Part shown: in pieces, positions 25,212-30,314 of the stretch
Layout: each line of letters begins with the position of its first letter
Numbering within the stretch: the stretch's first letter is position 1
Source: a virus
Reading direction: 5' to 3' (one strand)
Length of the DNA: 35,684 nucleotides
IMG/VR virus record: IMGVR_UViG_3300044951_000343
Span: 1-35,684 of that record
Translations under genes and position numbers: made by a program
The notes under the pieces: model-generated
What the model saw: the letters and a program-made list of their open reading frames with translations, nothing else
Database searches by the model: none
What the model was told of the DNA's origin: nothing

Positions 25212-25643
25212 TTATTTAACAAATACTACTTGAAGTTTGCCTAGCTCTTGCAATGCGTCAAACGCAAGCACATTAGATAGACTTACTTTTTTAGTATTAA
25301 CATATGGTTTATTCCATTTGCCAACATTGATGTCAATATAAAAAGCAGTGTTGAAATAATCAATCTGTGCGTTAGATTCGTCGTACCACTCACCAACATC
25401 TTTAATGGTGTTTAATACATGATTTAAAAACAACCTGGCTTTGCCGGTATGGTTTTTGTCTATGTGGTACACATTGATCTGCGTGTAATCTGAGCCAAAA
25501 TCAATGTCACCGGCAGAGATATTCACAACCAAGGTTGATTTATTAGATCCACGAGCGATTGTAGCCTTAACACCGTAGCTTTTGAATATAGGTCTTAGTG
25601 CTGCACTGATATTTAATTTTTTTAAGTTTGATACATAAGCCAT
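25212..25643 (-). CDS. LPD29-like hypothetical early protein
   Basis: A 143-aa protein with ribosome site AAAGGAGAAACAAA before ATG 25643. The N-terminal part (ISAALRPIFKSYGVKATIARG then STLVVNISAGDIDFG) resembles the small alpha/beta domain found in many large phage and polyvalent proteins (LPD29-type). It has no Cys and no membrane segment. It is the first gene behind promoter P1 (25708-25735) with a 5' leader of about 60 bases. Function unknown. Confidence 0.7.
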   Translation of the reverse strand: MAYVSNLKKLNISAALRPIFKSYGVKATIARGSNKSTLVVNISAGDIDFGSDYTQINVYHIDKNHTGKARLFLNHVLNTIKDVGEWYDESNAQIDYFNTAFYIDINVGKWNKPYVNTKKVSLSNVLAFDALQELGKLQVVFVK

Positions 25644-25707
25644 TTTGTTTCTCCTTTAGCGTTTAATTGATCGGTAGCAAGTAGTTGTAAATCACCGATA
25701 TGTGACC

Positions 25708-25735
25708 ATTATATTCCATTCTCGGAACCTGTCAA
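25708..25735 (-). promoter_or_regulatory. Leftward early promoter P1 with dyad operator
   Basis: On the minus strand: -35 TTGACA (25730-25735), a 16-bp spacer, -10 TATAAT (25708-25713), both perfect consensus. The spacer contains the dyad TTCC-N6-GGAA (25714-25727). The same layout occurs at 29200-29227 and 29413-29440. It would drive the genes from 25643 leftwards. A protein bound at the dyad would block RNA polymerase. Confidence 0.85.
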
Positions 25736-25828
25736 CTGTTTTTTAAAAAAAAGTTTAATCTTTTGGCGTAGATCAAACTAATGATTCTGCCGATGTGTAA
25801 AAAGCTTGATTCTGTTACTATGTATGTG

Positions 25829-25870
25829 TTCAATACAAAAAAGTTTGTGTTGAATAATTCTTGAATTATT
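25829..25870 (+). promoter_or_regulatory. Two adjacent hairpins in the pqqA leader
   Basis: TTCAATACAAA (25829-25839) pairs with TTTGTGTTGAA (25844-25854), 11 bp with one G-U and a 4-base loop. Next, AATAATTC (25853-25860) pairs with GAATTATT (25863-25870), 8 bp with a 2-base loop. They share two bases, so they may compete. They end seven bases before the AAAGGA ribosome-binding site of pqqA. A TTGATT hexamer at 25806-25811 could be part of a promoter, with no convincing -10 partner. Confidence 0.5.
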
Positions 25871-25889
25871 ACAGACAAAGGAAATTATC

Positions 25890-25961
25890 ATGTGGACAAC
25901 ACCAGCAGCTACAGAAATGCGTTTTGGTTTTGAAGTTACAATGTATGTAATGAATAAATAG
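25890..25961 (+). CDS. pqqA: PqqA, precursor peptide of the cofactor pyrroloquinoline quinone
   Basis: A 23-codon gene, the usual PqqA length. It starts MWTTPAATE and has RFGFEVTMY at residues 11-19, matching the family pattern MWTKPxxTDLRxGFEVTMYxxN, with the invariant Glu15 and Tyr19 spaced E-x-x-x-Y. In PQQ synthesis the radical-SAM enzyme PqqE, with chaperone PqqD, links these two side chains, and the carved-out Glu-Tyr unit becomes PQQ, cofactor of methanol, glucose and other dehydrogenases. AAAGGA lies seven bases upstream. It is the only plus-strand gene in the leftward early block, under its own leader, and no pqqB-F is present, so host enzymes would be needed. The identification is strong; expression in infection is inferred. 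Confidence 0.9.
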   Translation: MWTTPAATEMRFGFEVTMYVMNK

Positions 25962-26090
25962 TCTAAAACTAAACTAATAGTTTAGAAGCGCAATAAAAAA
26001 TAAACTTTATAGGCGGTTAAGCCGACATTAGAGGATGTAGTAAGTAACGAGTTTTTCGGCTTTCTGCGTTACATGTAACAACTACCAAAT
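25962..26090. other. Non-coding segment with several dyads and a possible pseudoknot
   Basis: No gene is seen here. CTAAACT (25969-25975) pairs with AGTTTAG (25979-25985) right after the pqqA stop. AAGCCGA (26019-26025) is complementary to TCGGCTT (26056-26062), and GTAACG (26044-26049) to CGTTAC (26067-26072); the order is that of an H-type pseudoknot. GTTACATGTAAC (26068-26079) is a perfect 12-bp palindrome. A structured RNA 3' of pqqA, or a replication or protein-binding site, are all possible. Confidence 0.5.
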
Positions 26091-26192
26091 CTACGCCTTA
26101 CTTGTTTTATAAGCAATAAACAATCCACAAGCTAGACCCAGCCCAAAAGCTGTTGAATAACACAGCACATACTCAATTATAGTCTGTAACAT
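26091..26192 (-). CDS. 33-aa single-pass membrane peptide
   Basis: The frame starts at ATG 26192, inside the end of the upstream minus gene, and encodes MLQTIIEYVLCYSTAFGLGL followed by ACGLFIAYKTSKA. About 24 residues are hydrophobic with a basic C-terminus, so one membrane helix with the C-terminal end in the cytoplasm is expected. Overlapping start and compact placement at the end of an operon segment support it being real. Function unknown. Confidence 0.5.
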   Translation of the reverse strand: MLQTIIEYVLCYSTAFGLGLACGLFIAYKTSKA

Positions 26193-26466
26193 TTTGCAGC
26201 CTTTTCAATTCAGCGTTAGCGTAAAATAAAATCTTTTTAATGCCTCGCACTTCATCACAATGTGACGCTTGGCCATAACGGTAACATTCCCTAAATATCT
26301 CACCGATCTGTGCGTTCATATTCTTTGCGCTAATTAAATCCTGTAATTCAGCAGCCAATTTCGGGAGTTTATAATAATCAGCAGAAGATCCGTCAGAGCG
26401 TTCTTTTGTGGCCCTAACTTGCTCTAATGCCAAGTCCCATGCTGCTTCGCTCATACCATCACTCAT
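26173..26466 (-). CDS. DUF3310-like protein
   Basis: A 97-aa protein starting at 26466, with AGGAG six bases upstream inside the end of the preceding gene. The central motif YYKLPKLAAELQDLI, then a GEIFRECYRYG helix and EVRGIKKILFYANAEL, follows the pattern of the phage family DUF3310 (YxLP...E..D.I......GN..KY..R.g....e.l.K...yl..El). The family is common in early phage regions and is sometimes called nucleotide-kinase-like, without proven activity to my knowledge. Confidence 0.6.
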   Translation of the reverse strand: MSDGMSEAAWDLALEQVRATKERSDGSSADYYKLPKLAAELQDLISAKNMNAQIGEIFRECYRYGQASHCDEVRGIKKILFYANAELKRLQNVTDYN

Positions 26467-26677
26467 AGTGTTCTCCTGTAGGGCCGTTCTGACCTATGAC
26501 ATCAACTCTTTTTTCGTCTTCTTCAGTCCACCATTCTGGGTTTTTCTTTAATGCCTCTGACATCAAAGAATTAAAGCCTCGCTCAATTAACCACCGTTTA
26601 GCTTCTTTATCCATGTATAACTCGCAGACTACGCTACCGTCAACCAGCTCTTCTATGTCGTTCACCTCAATAATCAT
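26459..26677 (-). CDS. Hypothetical early protein (72 aa)
   Basis: A 72-aa acidic protein with start at 26677 and site TAGGAACAA. It contains YMDKEAKRWLIERGFNSLM and PEWWTEEDEKRVDVIG. It overlaps the next gene by eight bases and the previous one by four, typical of a translationally coupled early operon. No family recognised. Confidence 0.6.
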   Translation of the reverse strand: MIIEVNDIEELVDGSVVCELYMDKEAKRWLIERGFNSLMSEALKKNPEWWTEEDEKRVDVIGQNGPTGEHYE

Positions 26678-26844
26678 TTGTTCCTAGCCTCCCTAGCATC
26701 TCGTTCAGCTTCTTGTTGAAACCGTAAATACACATTCTCAATCAACTGGCCCAAGTTACTGCTTGTCGTGTTTGGCAAACTTAACACTATCCTGCGGACA
26801 GATTCCCCAAAGCTATCAACATTCCTATCATCAAGTTTATCCAT
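26674..26844 (-). CDS. Hypothetical early protein (56 aa)
   Basis: The start at 26844 is chosen because GGAG lies eight bases upstream and its ATG overlaps the upstream stop (TAATG); a TTG-started longer frame is unlikely. The 56-aa helical product contains SFGESVRRIVLSLPNTTSS and FQQEAERDAREARNK. No motif is recognised. Confidence 0.55.
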   Translation of the reverse strand: MDKLDDRNVDSFGESVRRIVLSLPNTTSSNLGQLIENVYLRFQQEAERDAREARNK

Positions 26845-27053
26845 TAGGTCTGCTCCTGCACCGTGTAATAACTTAGCAAGACTTTGCAAGCTTTGATGTT
26901 TGCTTTATATGCAGCCTGGTCATCTTTATGAATAAAAGTTTCAAGATACATTTCGTTTTCTGTCAATTCAGCTTTAAGCAAAGTAACAAACAAAGCCTCC
27001 CTAATATCCAGCAGCACATTGTCGTTATCCTCAAAATCCATTTGTATTTTCAT
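26844..27053 (-). CDS. Hypothetical early protein (69 aa)
   Basis: A 69-aa acidic helical protein with start at 27053 (site GAGGTAGGT). It contains DIREALFVTLLKAELTENEM and AAYKANIKACKVLLSYY. Two bases separate it from the upstream stop. No known motif; it is one of a tightly packed series of small leftward early genes. Confidence 0.55.
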   Translation of the reverse strand: MKIQMDFEDNDNVLLDIREALFVTLLKAELTENEMYLETFIHKDDQAAYKANIKACKVLLSYYTVQEQT

Positions 27054-27055
27054 AC

Positions 27056-27238
27056 CTACCTCATTTTGATGTGTTTAACGAAGTTTTGTGGGTGCAGACG
27101 ATACTTACTATCAAGTTTAATTTTTAACAGCTCTACGGCCTCTCTACGAGCCTCTACGAGGTGTTCTGGAGGTGCTGAAAGTAGTCTTAAATCATTAATC
27201 ATGCCTACTGATGGATAATACGGTAACATATTTAACAT
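27056..27238 (-). CDS. Hypothetical early protein (60 aa)
   Basis: The start at 27238 is taken because a perfect AGGAGG precedes it by four bases; a longer frame reaching 27340 runs through a hairpin and the preceding gene and is unlikely. The 60-aa protein has PPEHLVEARREAVELLKIKL and a basic end (HPQNFVKHIKMR). A GAAA-loop hairpin lies just upstream of the ribosome-binding site. Function unknown. Confidence 0.55.
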   Translation of the reverse strand: MLNMLPYYPSVGMINDLRLLSAPPEHLVEARREAVELLKIKLDSKYRLHPQNFVKHIKMR

Positions 27239-27248
27239 ATTGCCTCCT

Positions 27249-27268
27249 AGAAGGGCTTTCGCCCTTTT
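27249..27268. terminator. Hairpin between the SSB-like gene and the next gene
   Basis: AAGGGC (27251-27256), loop TTTC, GCCCTT (27261-27266), plus one G-U and one A-U pair. On the plus strand it is followed by a T-rich run and looks like a terminator against antisense transcription. On the minus strand, the direction of the operon, the loop is GAAA without a U-run, so there it may be an mRNA processing or stability element. Confidence 0.5.
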
Positions 27269-27269
27269 C

Positions 27270-27512
27270 TTAAAATGGAATGTCACTTTCAATGTCTTCA
27301 GGTTTGTTAGTTTTAACTGGCTCGCTAACATACGGCTCACTAAATGAAAAGCTAAAAAACTTGCCTGATTTGCCTTCTTTTAACCAGGCTGACATACGCA
27401 TCTCTTTGCCGTTGATCATGCAGTTGCCGGTGTAGTCCGGGTGAGTATCTTTTTCTTTGCGGTTGTTCTTAAAAAGACTGCCGCTGTTATCTCGTTGTTC
27501 ATATTGTGCCAT
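27270..27512 (-). CDS. Small protein with SSB-like C-terminal tip (putative ssDNA-binding protein)
   Basis: An 80-aa protein with start at 27512 and site AAAAGGGAACTAAC. The N-terminal 55 residues look like a short beta barrel ([36 protein letters not shown]). The last residues, EDIESDIPF, match the acidic DDIPF tip by which bacterial SSB recruits replication and repair partners. It directly follows the annealing-protein gene. A phage mini-SSB or an SSB mimic that competes for host partners is the likely role; the fold is inferred. Confidence 0.65.
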   Translation of the reverse strand: MAQYEQRDNSGSLFKNNRKEKDTHPDYTGNCMINGKEMRMSAWLKEGKSGKFFSFSFSEPYVSEPVKTNKPEDIESDIPF

Positions 27513-27513
27513 G

Positions 27514-28104
27514 TTAGTTCCCTTTTTGATATTTTTTAAATGATGATCGTGTTTTACTATCTAACAGTCCCCACAAGGCAGCTTTCTGCTCATTGTCTAG
27601 TGAGTCCCATATTGTTTTAGCTTCGTCAGGCTTGCTGTCAGCCACAAACGCTGTAAACGAATCAGCCAGCTCATGCAAGATGTCCATCTCTTCCTGGCTA
27701 AACTCCGGCTGCTTAAGCTCTAAAGTCTTAGGCTTTTCAGTAGCGTCTTCCTCAGGAAGGTCCTCACCTGTATAAATATAAAGCCCCAAACCATGTAGCG
27801 CAATAGCCTTGGCAAGACACCGTTGCATCGCTGTATTGACAAACATTGCATCAGGATTTGCAATAGCTTTGTTGCGATAATCCATGACAGGTAGTTGAGC
27901 GCACATATCTTTGCCAAAAGCTTTAACCGTGCAAAAGACCATGAGCGTTTCACCAAACTTTGCTGGCTCCCCAAAAGACCATGTTGCGGTAGGATCAAGT
28001 TGTAACAACTGGTCAACAGCCCATGCCCATGATAGGTAGTTAAGCCCATTTTTCTGTTCAATATGCTCATTTACATTTACCTTTCTGATTTCAGAATAGT
28101 TCAT
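27514..28104 (-). CDS. Single-strand annealing protein, DUF1071/Sak3-type
   Basis: A 196-aa protein that I recognise as DUF1071, the Sak3-type recombinase family: [20 protein letters not shown] near the start, then [28 protein letters not shown] and [20 protein letters not shown] with GEDLP. The C-terminal 75 residues form an acidic, helical tail. The family is Rad52-like and anneals complementary single strands. Its stop is one base from the SSB-like gene, which fits joint work in recombination-dependent replication. Confidence 0.85.
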   Translation of the reverse strand: MNYSEIRKVNVNEHIEQKNGLNYLSWAWAVDQLLQLDPTATWSFGEPAKFGETLMVFCTVKAFGKDMCAQLPVMDYRNKAIANPDAMFVNTAMQRCLAKAIALHGLGLYIYTGEDLPEEDATEKPKTLELKQPEFSQEEMDILHELADSFTAFVADSKPDEAKTIWDSLDNEQKAALWGLLDSKTRSSFKKYQKGN

Positions 28105-28331
28105 TCGTCAATTGCCTCCATGTTTGCTACCAAAATCAAGTTAAGCTCTTCATACAAGCCTAAGGCACGGATCAATGGCAATACATCAACGCCTAGATAT
28201 AAAACTGTTTTAGATTCTGCTTTAGGCTCTGTTAAAGCTTCCAGATCGCCAAAGTAAGCGTAGGTCGGTTGCTCGTAATCGTATTCAACTTCTAAGGTAA
28301 CGCCGTCTTCCAAGTTTAGGTGAGTTATCAT
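28101..28331 (-). CDS. Hypothetical early protein (76 aa)
   Basis: The start at 28331 overlaps the stop of the HTH gene (ATGA) and has GGAGG seven bases upstream. The 76-aa acidic product contains LNLEDGVTLEVEYDYEQPTY then AYFGDLEAL and a C-terminal amphipathic helix (PLIRALGLYEELNLILVANM). The stop overlaps the start of the annealing-protein gene by four bases. No family recognised. Confidence 0.6.
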   Translation of the reverse strand: MITHLNLEDGVTLEVEYDYEQPTYAYFGDLEALTEPKAESKTVLYLGVDVLPLIRALGLYEELNLILVANMEAIDE

Positions 28332-28465
28332 TTCCATGCCTCCAATATGACCCAAGAATGGCCGTGTTTAATTGCTTTTAACTTGCCCTTGATACAGAGC
28401 TGCCTGACCCATCTGCCAGACTTGCCCATTTGTTGCGCTATTTCTTCTACTGTGTAAATCGTCAC
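28328..28465 (-). CDS. 45-aa helix-turn-helix protein (excisionase/MerR-like HTH)
   Basis: A GTG start at 28465 has GGAG six bases upstream. The product has TIYTVEEIAQQMGKSGRWVR then QLCIKGKLKAIKHGHSW and VILEAWK, the pattern of the HTH_17/excisionase fold: a recognition helix with RWVRQL followed by the short wing GKLKAIKHGHSWVI. It is coupled to the next gene through ATGA. Promoter P4 (28494-28522), which carries a perfect 14-bp palindrome next to its -10, lies 28 bases upstream, so it could regulate itself and related promoters. Confidence 0.7.
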   Translation of the reverse strand: MTIYTVEEIAQQMGKSGRWVRQLCIKGKLKAIKHGHSWVILEAWK

Positions 28466-28480
28466 TACATTCTCCTGTTA

Positions 28481-28522
28481 TTCCAAAATTGGAATTATAC
28501 TCTTGTTGCATTAATTCGTCCA
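28481..28522 (-). promoter_or_regulatory. Promoter P4 with perfect palindrome, upstream of the HTH gene
   Basis: On the minus strand: -35 TGGACG (28517-28522), a 17-bp spacer, -10 TATAAT (28494-28499), then the perfect palindrome TTCCAATTTTGGAA (28481-28494), which overlaps the end of the -10 and the expected start site. The palindrome matches the TTCC-N6-GGAA dyads of P1-P3, but here it lies after the -10 instead of in the spacer. Confidence 0.6.
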
Positions 28523-28527
28523 TTACT

Positions 28528-28722
28528 TCAGCCTGGTATTGTTGCTGGCTCATATACAAAGTCCTCTTCGTTAAAACCGTCTGCAAAACTTTCAAACAGA
28601 TCGCCATAGTTGTCTAAGATGTAATCCTCGTTATGGTAACCCTCACCTAAGCACCAGTTCCAAAACGCAGCTTCATGTTTTTCTTCTGTAGCTTCCCAAT
28701 CTATGTTTTTAGGAAATGTCAT
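28528..28722 (-). CDS. Acidic hypothetical early protein (64 aa)
   Basis: The start at 28722 lies just after the stop of the upstream membrane-protein gene, with GGTGG as possible ribosome site. The 64-aa product is very acidic, with two Trp in FWNWCLGEGYH and the run NYGDLFESFADGFNEEDF. A strongly acidic small early protein could be a DNA mimic or inhibitor of a host enzyme, but there is no direct evidence for this. Confidence 0.55.
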   Translation of the reverse strand: MTFPKNIDWEATEEKHEAAFWNWCLGEGYHNEDYILDNYGDLFESFADGFNEEDFVYEPATIPG

Positions 28723-28723
28723 A

Positions 28724-28840
28724 TTAGGCCACCAATAACAAGTATAAGAAAATTGACAATAAGACCACACCAACAAAACAAATGCCTTCTATCCATGGTG
28801 TTAAGTCTGTTTTAGGTTTGTAGTTTTTGTAATCAGTCAT
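28724..28840 (-). CDS. 38-aa single-pass membrane protein
   Basis: The ATG at 28840 overlaps the end of the upstream gene and has GGAGG nearby. The product starts MTDYKNYKPKTDLTPWIEG and has a hydrophobic segment CFVGVVLLSIFLYLLLVA at its C-terminus, so it is a tail-anchored type membrane peptide. The tight overlap with both neighbours supports it being a gene. Role unknown. Confidence 0.6.
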   Translation of the reverse strand: MTDYKNYKPKTDLTPWIEGICFVGVVLLSIFLYLLLVA

Positions 28841-29168
28841 CTTGAGCCTCCGTTTCAATACCAGTCATACATGCACGAGCAAATGATTTAGCAAACACAA
28901 TAAAGTCTTGCTCACTTTGCTCACGGTTTACTTTTTTACTTGCATTAACAGAATTGTCGTATGCAATAATCATTGCTTTACATGTTTCTGCTATTTTTGT
29001 TTGGTCAGCGTAATCTAACACTATTGAAAATACATTGTTAGCTGACAGCTGTAATGTTTCAGTAACACGGTCATACACACGCTCATCATGGTTGTCGTAA
29101 TGATTATCACGGTCTTGCCAGTCTGGGTCGTTTGTGCAACCTGGGTACCAATCTGCGTTATATTCCAT
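28833..29168 (-). CDS. Hypothetical early protein (111 aa)
   Basis: A 111-aa protein, first gene behind promoter P2, with ribosome site CTAGGAGATAAAA before ATG 29168. The N-terminal 35 residues are Asp/His/Asn/Tyr-rich (DPDWQDRDNHYDNHDERVYD); the rest is helical with IAETCKAMIIAYDNSVNAS and FAKSFARACMTGIETEAQ. No known domain. The stop overlaps the start of the small membrane protein. Confidence 0.65.
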   Translation of the reverse strand: MEYNADWYPGCTNDPDWQDRDNHYDNHDERVYDRVTETLQLSANNVFSIVLDYADQTKIAETCKAMIIAYDNSVNASKKVNREQSEQDFIVFAKSFARACMTGIETEAQDD

Positions 29169-29199
29169 TTTTATCTCCTAGTGCGTTGTTAATGTGTTT

Positions 29200-29227
29200 A
29201 TTATATTCCGTTGTCGGAACCTGTCAA
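29200..29227 (-). promoter_or_regulatory. Leftward early promoter P2 with dyad operator
   Basis: On the minus strand: -35 TTGACA (29222-29227), a 16-bp spacer and -10 TATAAT (29200-29205). The spacer holds TTCCG-N4-CGGAA (29206-29219), the most symmetrical of the promoter dyads. The 19 bases ending in this -35 region (29221-29239) are identical to 29434-29452 at P3. It drives the gene starting at 29168. Confidence 0.88.
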
Positions 29228-29230
29228 GCA

Positions 29231-29386
29231 TTATTTAATGTTTAAATCAGAAAACAATTTATCTAGTAACTTATATGCTCTAACTGATTGCTTATTGTCC
29301 GCTGGGTCATCTTCCGTATTTTGATTTAAACGAACAATTATTAAAGCATAATTTAAATCTTGCAATTGTTGTTTGGTAAATTTCAT
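29231..29386 (-). CDS. 51-aa early protein
   Basis: The start at 29386 is preceded by CGGAGAAACAAA, the same leader as that of the 25643 gene. The 51-aa protein starts MKFTKQQLQDLNYALIIVRL and ends KLLDKLFSDLNIK; it is helical and free of Cys. It is the first gene behind P3, and P2 lies in its last bases. A regulator or host-takeover peptide is possible, but no motif is seen. Confidence 0.65.
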   Translation of the reverse strand: MKFTKQQLQDLNYALIIVRLNQNTEDDPADNKQSVRAYKLLDKLFSDLNIK

Positions 29387-29412
29387 TTTGTTTCTCCGTT
29401 GTTGATGTAAGT

Positions 29413-29440
29413 ATTTTATACCAATCTCGGAAGCTGTCAA
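29413..29440 (-). promoter_or_regulatory. Leftward early promoter P3
   Basis: On the minus strand: -35 TTGACA (29435-29440) and -10 TAAAAT (29413-29418) with a 16-bp spacer. The dyad is degenerate here (TTCC-N6-GGTA). The upstream 19 bases match P2. It drives the 51-aa gene, and with a candidate rightward promoter at 29495-29524 forms a divergent early control region. Confidence 0.8.
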
Positions 29441-29494
29441 GCATTATTTAATACTATTTACTTATAAACAACTGGTTAATCATAAGCAAAGTTA

Positions 29495-29524
29495 TTGGAC
29501 TTTTAAGGTAGTTTGTGCTAGACT
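29495..29524 (+). promoter_or_regulatory. Candidate rightward early promoter with extended -10
   Basis: TTGGAC (29495-29500), an 18-bp spacer and TAGACT (29519-29524) preceded by TGC, an extended -10. The -35 match is poor, so the call is tentative, but it is the best candidate between the divergent P3 and the replication genes and would give an RNA that ends at the terminator at 29637. Confidence 0.45.
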
Positions 29525-29529
29525 GTTGG

Positions 29530-29637
29530 TAGTGGTATGATTAATGGCCTGGACTAGAGGTCGCAATTAATGATGCCTCTGGTGTCAAGGGTTGTTATTT
29601 AGGTGCTAGTCCCACCTAGGTAGCAGCCCTTTTTTTT
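29530..29637 (+). ncRNA. Candidate leader RNA of the rightward early operon
   Basis: A non-coding stretch of about 110 bases between the candidate early promoter and the first replication gene, ending in a very strong terminator-type hairpin. Inside, AGAGG (29553-29557 region) can pair with CCTCT before the terminator. The arrangement fits either a short stable RNA or an attenuated leader for the replication operon. The 5' end is not defined by the sequence. Confidence 0.5.
29587..29637 (+). terminator. 17-19-bp hairpin plus U8 directly before the replication genes
   Basis: 29589-29605 pairs with 29613-29629 at all 17 positions (five G-U), with loop CTAGTCC, and two more A-U pairs use the start of the U-tract. 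The U8 run is 29630-29637. The ribosome-binding GGAG of the next gene starts right at the end of this run, so any transcript of the replication operon from upstream must read through it. Confidence 0.85.
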
Positions 29638-29648
29638 GGAGTAAAAAA

Positions 29649-30314
29649 ATGCACTATTACCAATTTAACATTGGCGATTATTATAGTCATACAAAACATT
29701 TGTCACCTATTGAGGATATATGTTACCGCAGATTATTAGACTATTACTATTTACACGAAAAGCCATTAACTAGCGATATTGCAAAATTAGCTAGATTACT
29801 AATGCTAAATGAATATCAAGTAGAATTAATGACTGTGCTTGATGAATTTTTTGTTGTAGTTACTGAAGGCTTTATAAATCCTAGGGCAGACAAAGAAATT
29901 GAGCAATATCAATCATTTAGTGAGGCTGGTAAGCGTGGGGCTGCTAAAAGGTGGTCAAAGGGTGGTGATAGCGAGGTTATAGGGGGGCTATCAGGGGGTG
30001 TATCAGAGGCTAATGCTAACCATAAACCAATAACCACTAACCATAAACCATTAACCAGTAAACATAAAACAAATAACAAGCTTGATTATGAATTAGGCCT
30101 TGGATGGATTAATTATCAAGCGTTCCTAGAGAAAGCTGAAGTTGACTTCCCGTATGTGGACATTTTAAAAGAGTTTGACAAGGCTGGTGCTTGGATTAAA
30201 GAAAAGCCAAGTCAAAGGCAAAAAACTGATTACAACAGATTTATGCTCAATTGGATTAAACGAGTAGCCGAAGTGACGCCAAACCCTAATGACATATTCT
30301 TGGGGGCTATATGA
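29649..30314 (+). CDS. Replication protein with DUF1376 domain
   Basis: A 221-aa protein with site GGAGTAAAAAA. Residues 1-90 are a DUF1376 (YdaU-like) domain: YYQFNIGDYYSHTKHLSPIE then YRRLLDYYYLHEKPL and a winged-helix-like stretch. A disordered linker follows with a short repeat (NHKPITT, NHKPLTS, KHKTNN), then a C-terminal helical domain with WIKEKPSQRQKTDYNRFMLN. Such proteins act at phage origins as initiators or helicase loaders. It opens a run with primase-zinc-finger and helicase genes, overlapping the next by four bases. Confidence 0.8.
   Translation: MHYYQFNIGDYYSHTKHLSPIEDICYRRLLDYYYLHEKPLTSDIAKLARLLMLNEYQVELMTVLDEFFVVVTEGFINPRADKEIEQYQSFSEAGKRGAAKRWSKGGDSEVIGGLSGGVSEANANHKPITTNHKPLTSKHKTNNKLDYELGLGWINYQAFLEKAEVDFPYVDILKEFDKAGAWIKEKPSQRQKTDYNRFMLNWIKRVAEVTPNPNDIFLGAI

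Noticed and set aside
25714-25727. The early dyad as a LexA (SOS) box.
   Set aside because: TTCC-N6-GGAA does not match the common proteobacterial LexA boxes that I know, such as CTGT-N8-ACAG.
25962-26090. Phage attachment site (attP) in the gap after pqqA.
   Set aside because: No integrase is present and no tRNA-like 3' end sequence is seen in the segment.
28368-28553. A minus-strand frame of 61 aa starting MSQQQYQ with a possible ribosome site.
   Set aside because: Its second half reads the HTH gene in another frame and looks like its shadow. The HTH frame has a better ribosome site and is coupled to the next gene by ATGA. The P4 promoter and palindrome lie in this stretch, which suits a regulatory gap. 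Kept as unlikely, not excluded.
30000-30080. Short repeats (NHKPITT/NHKPLTS) as the phage origin iterons.
   Set aside because: The repeat is at protein level in a linker typical of DUF1376 proteins; DNA copies are imperfect and only two or three. An origin within the initiator gene cannot be excluded but is not supported.
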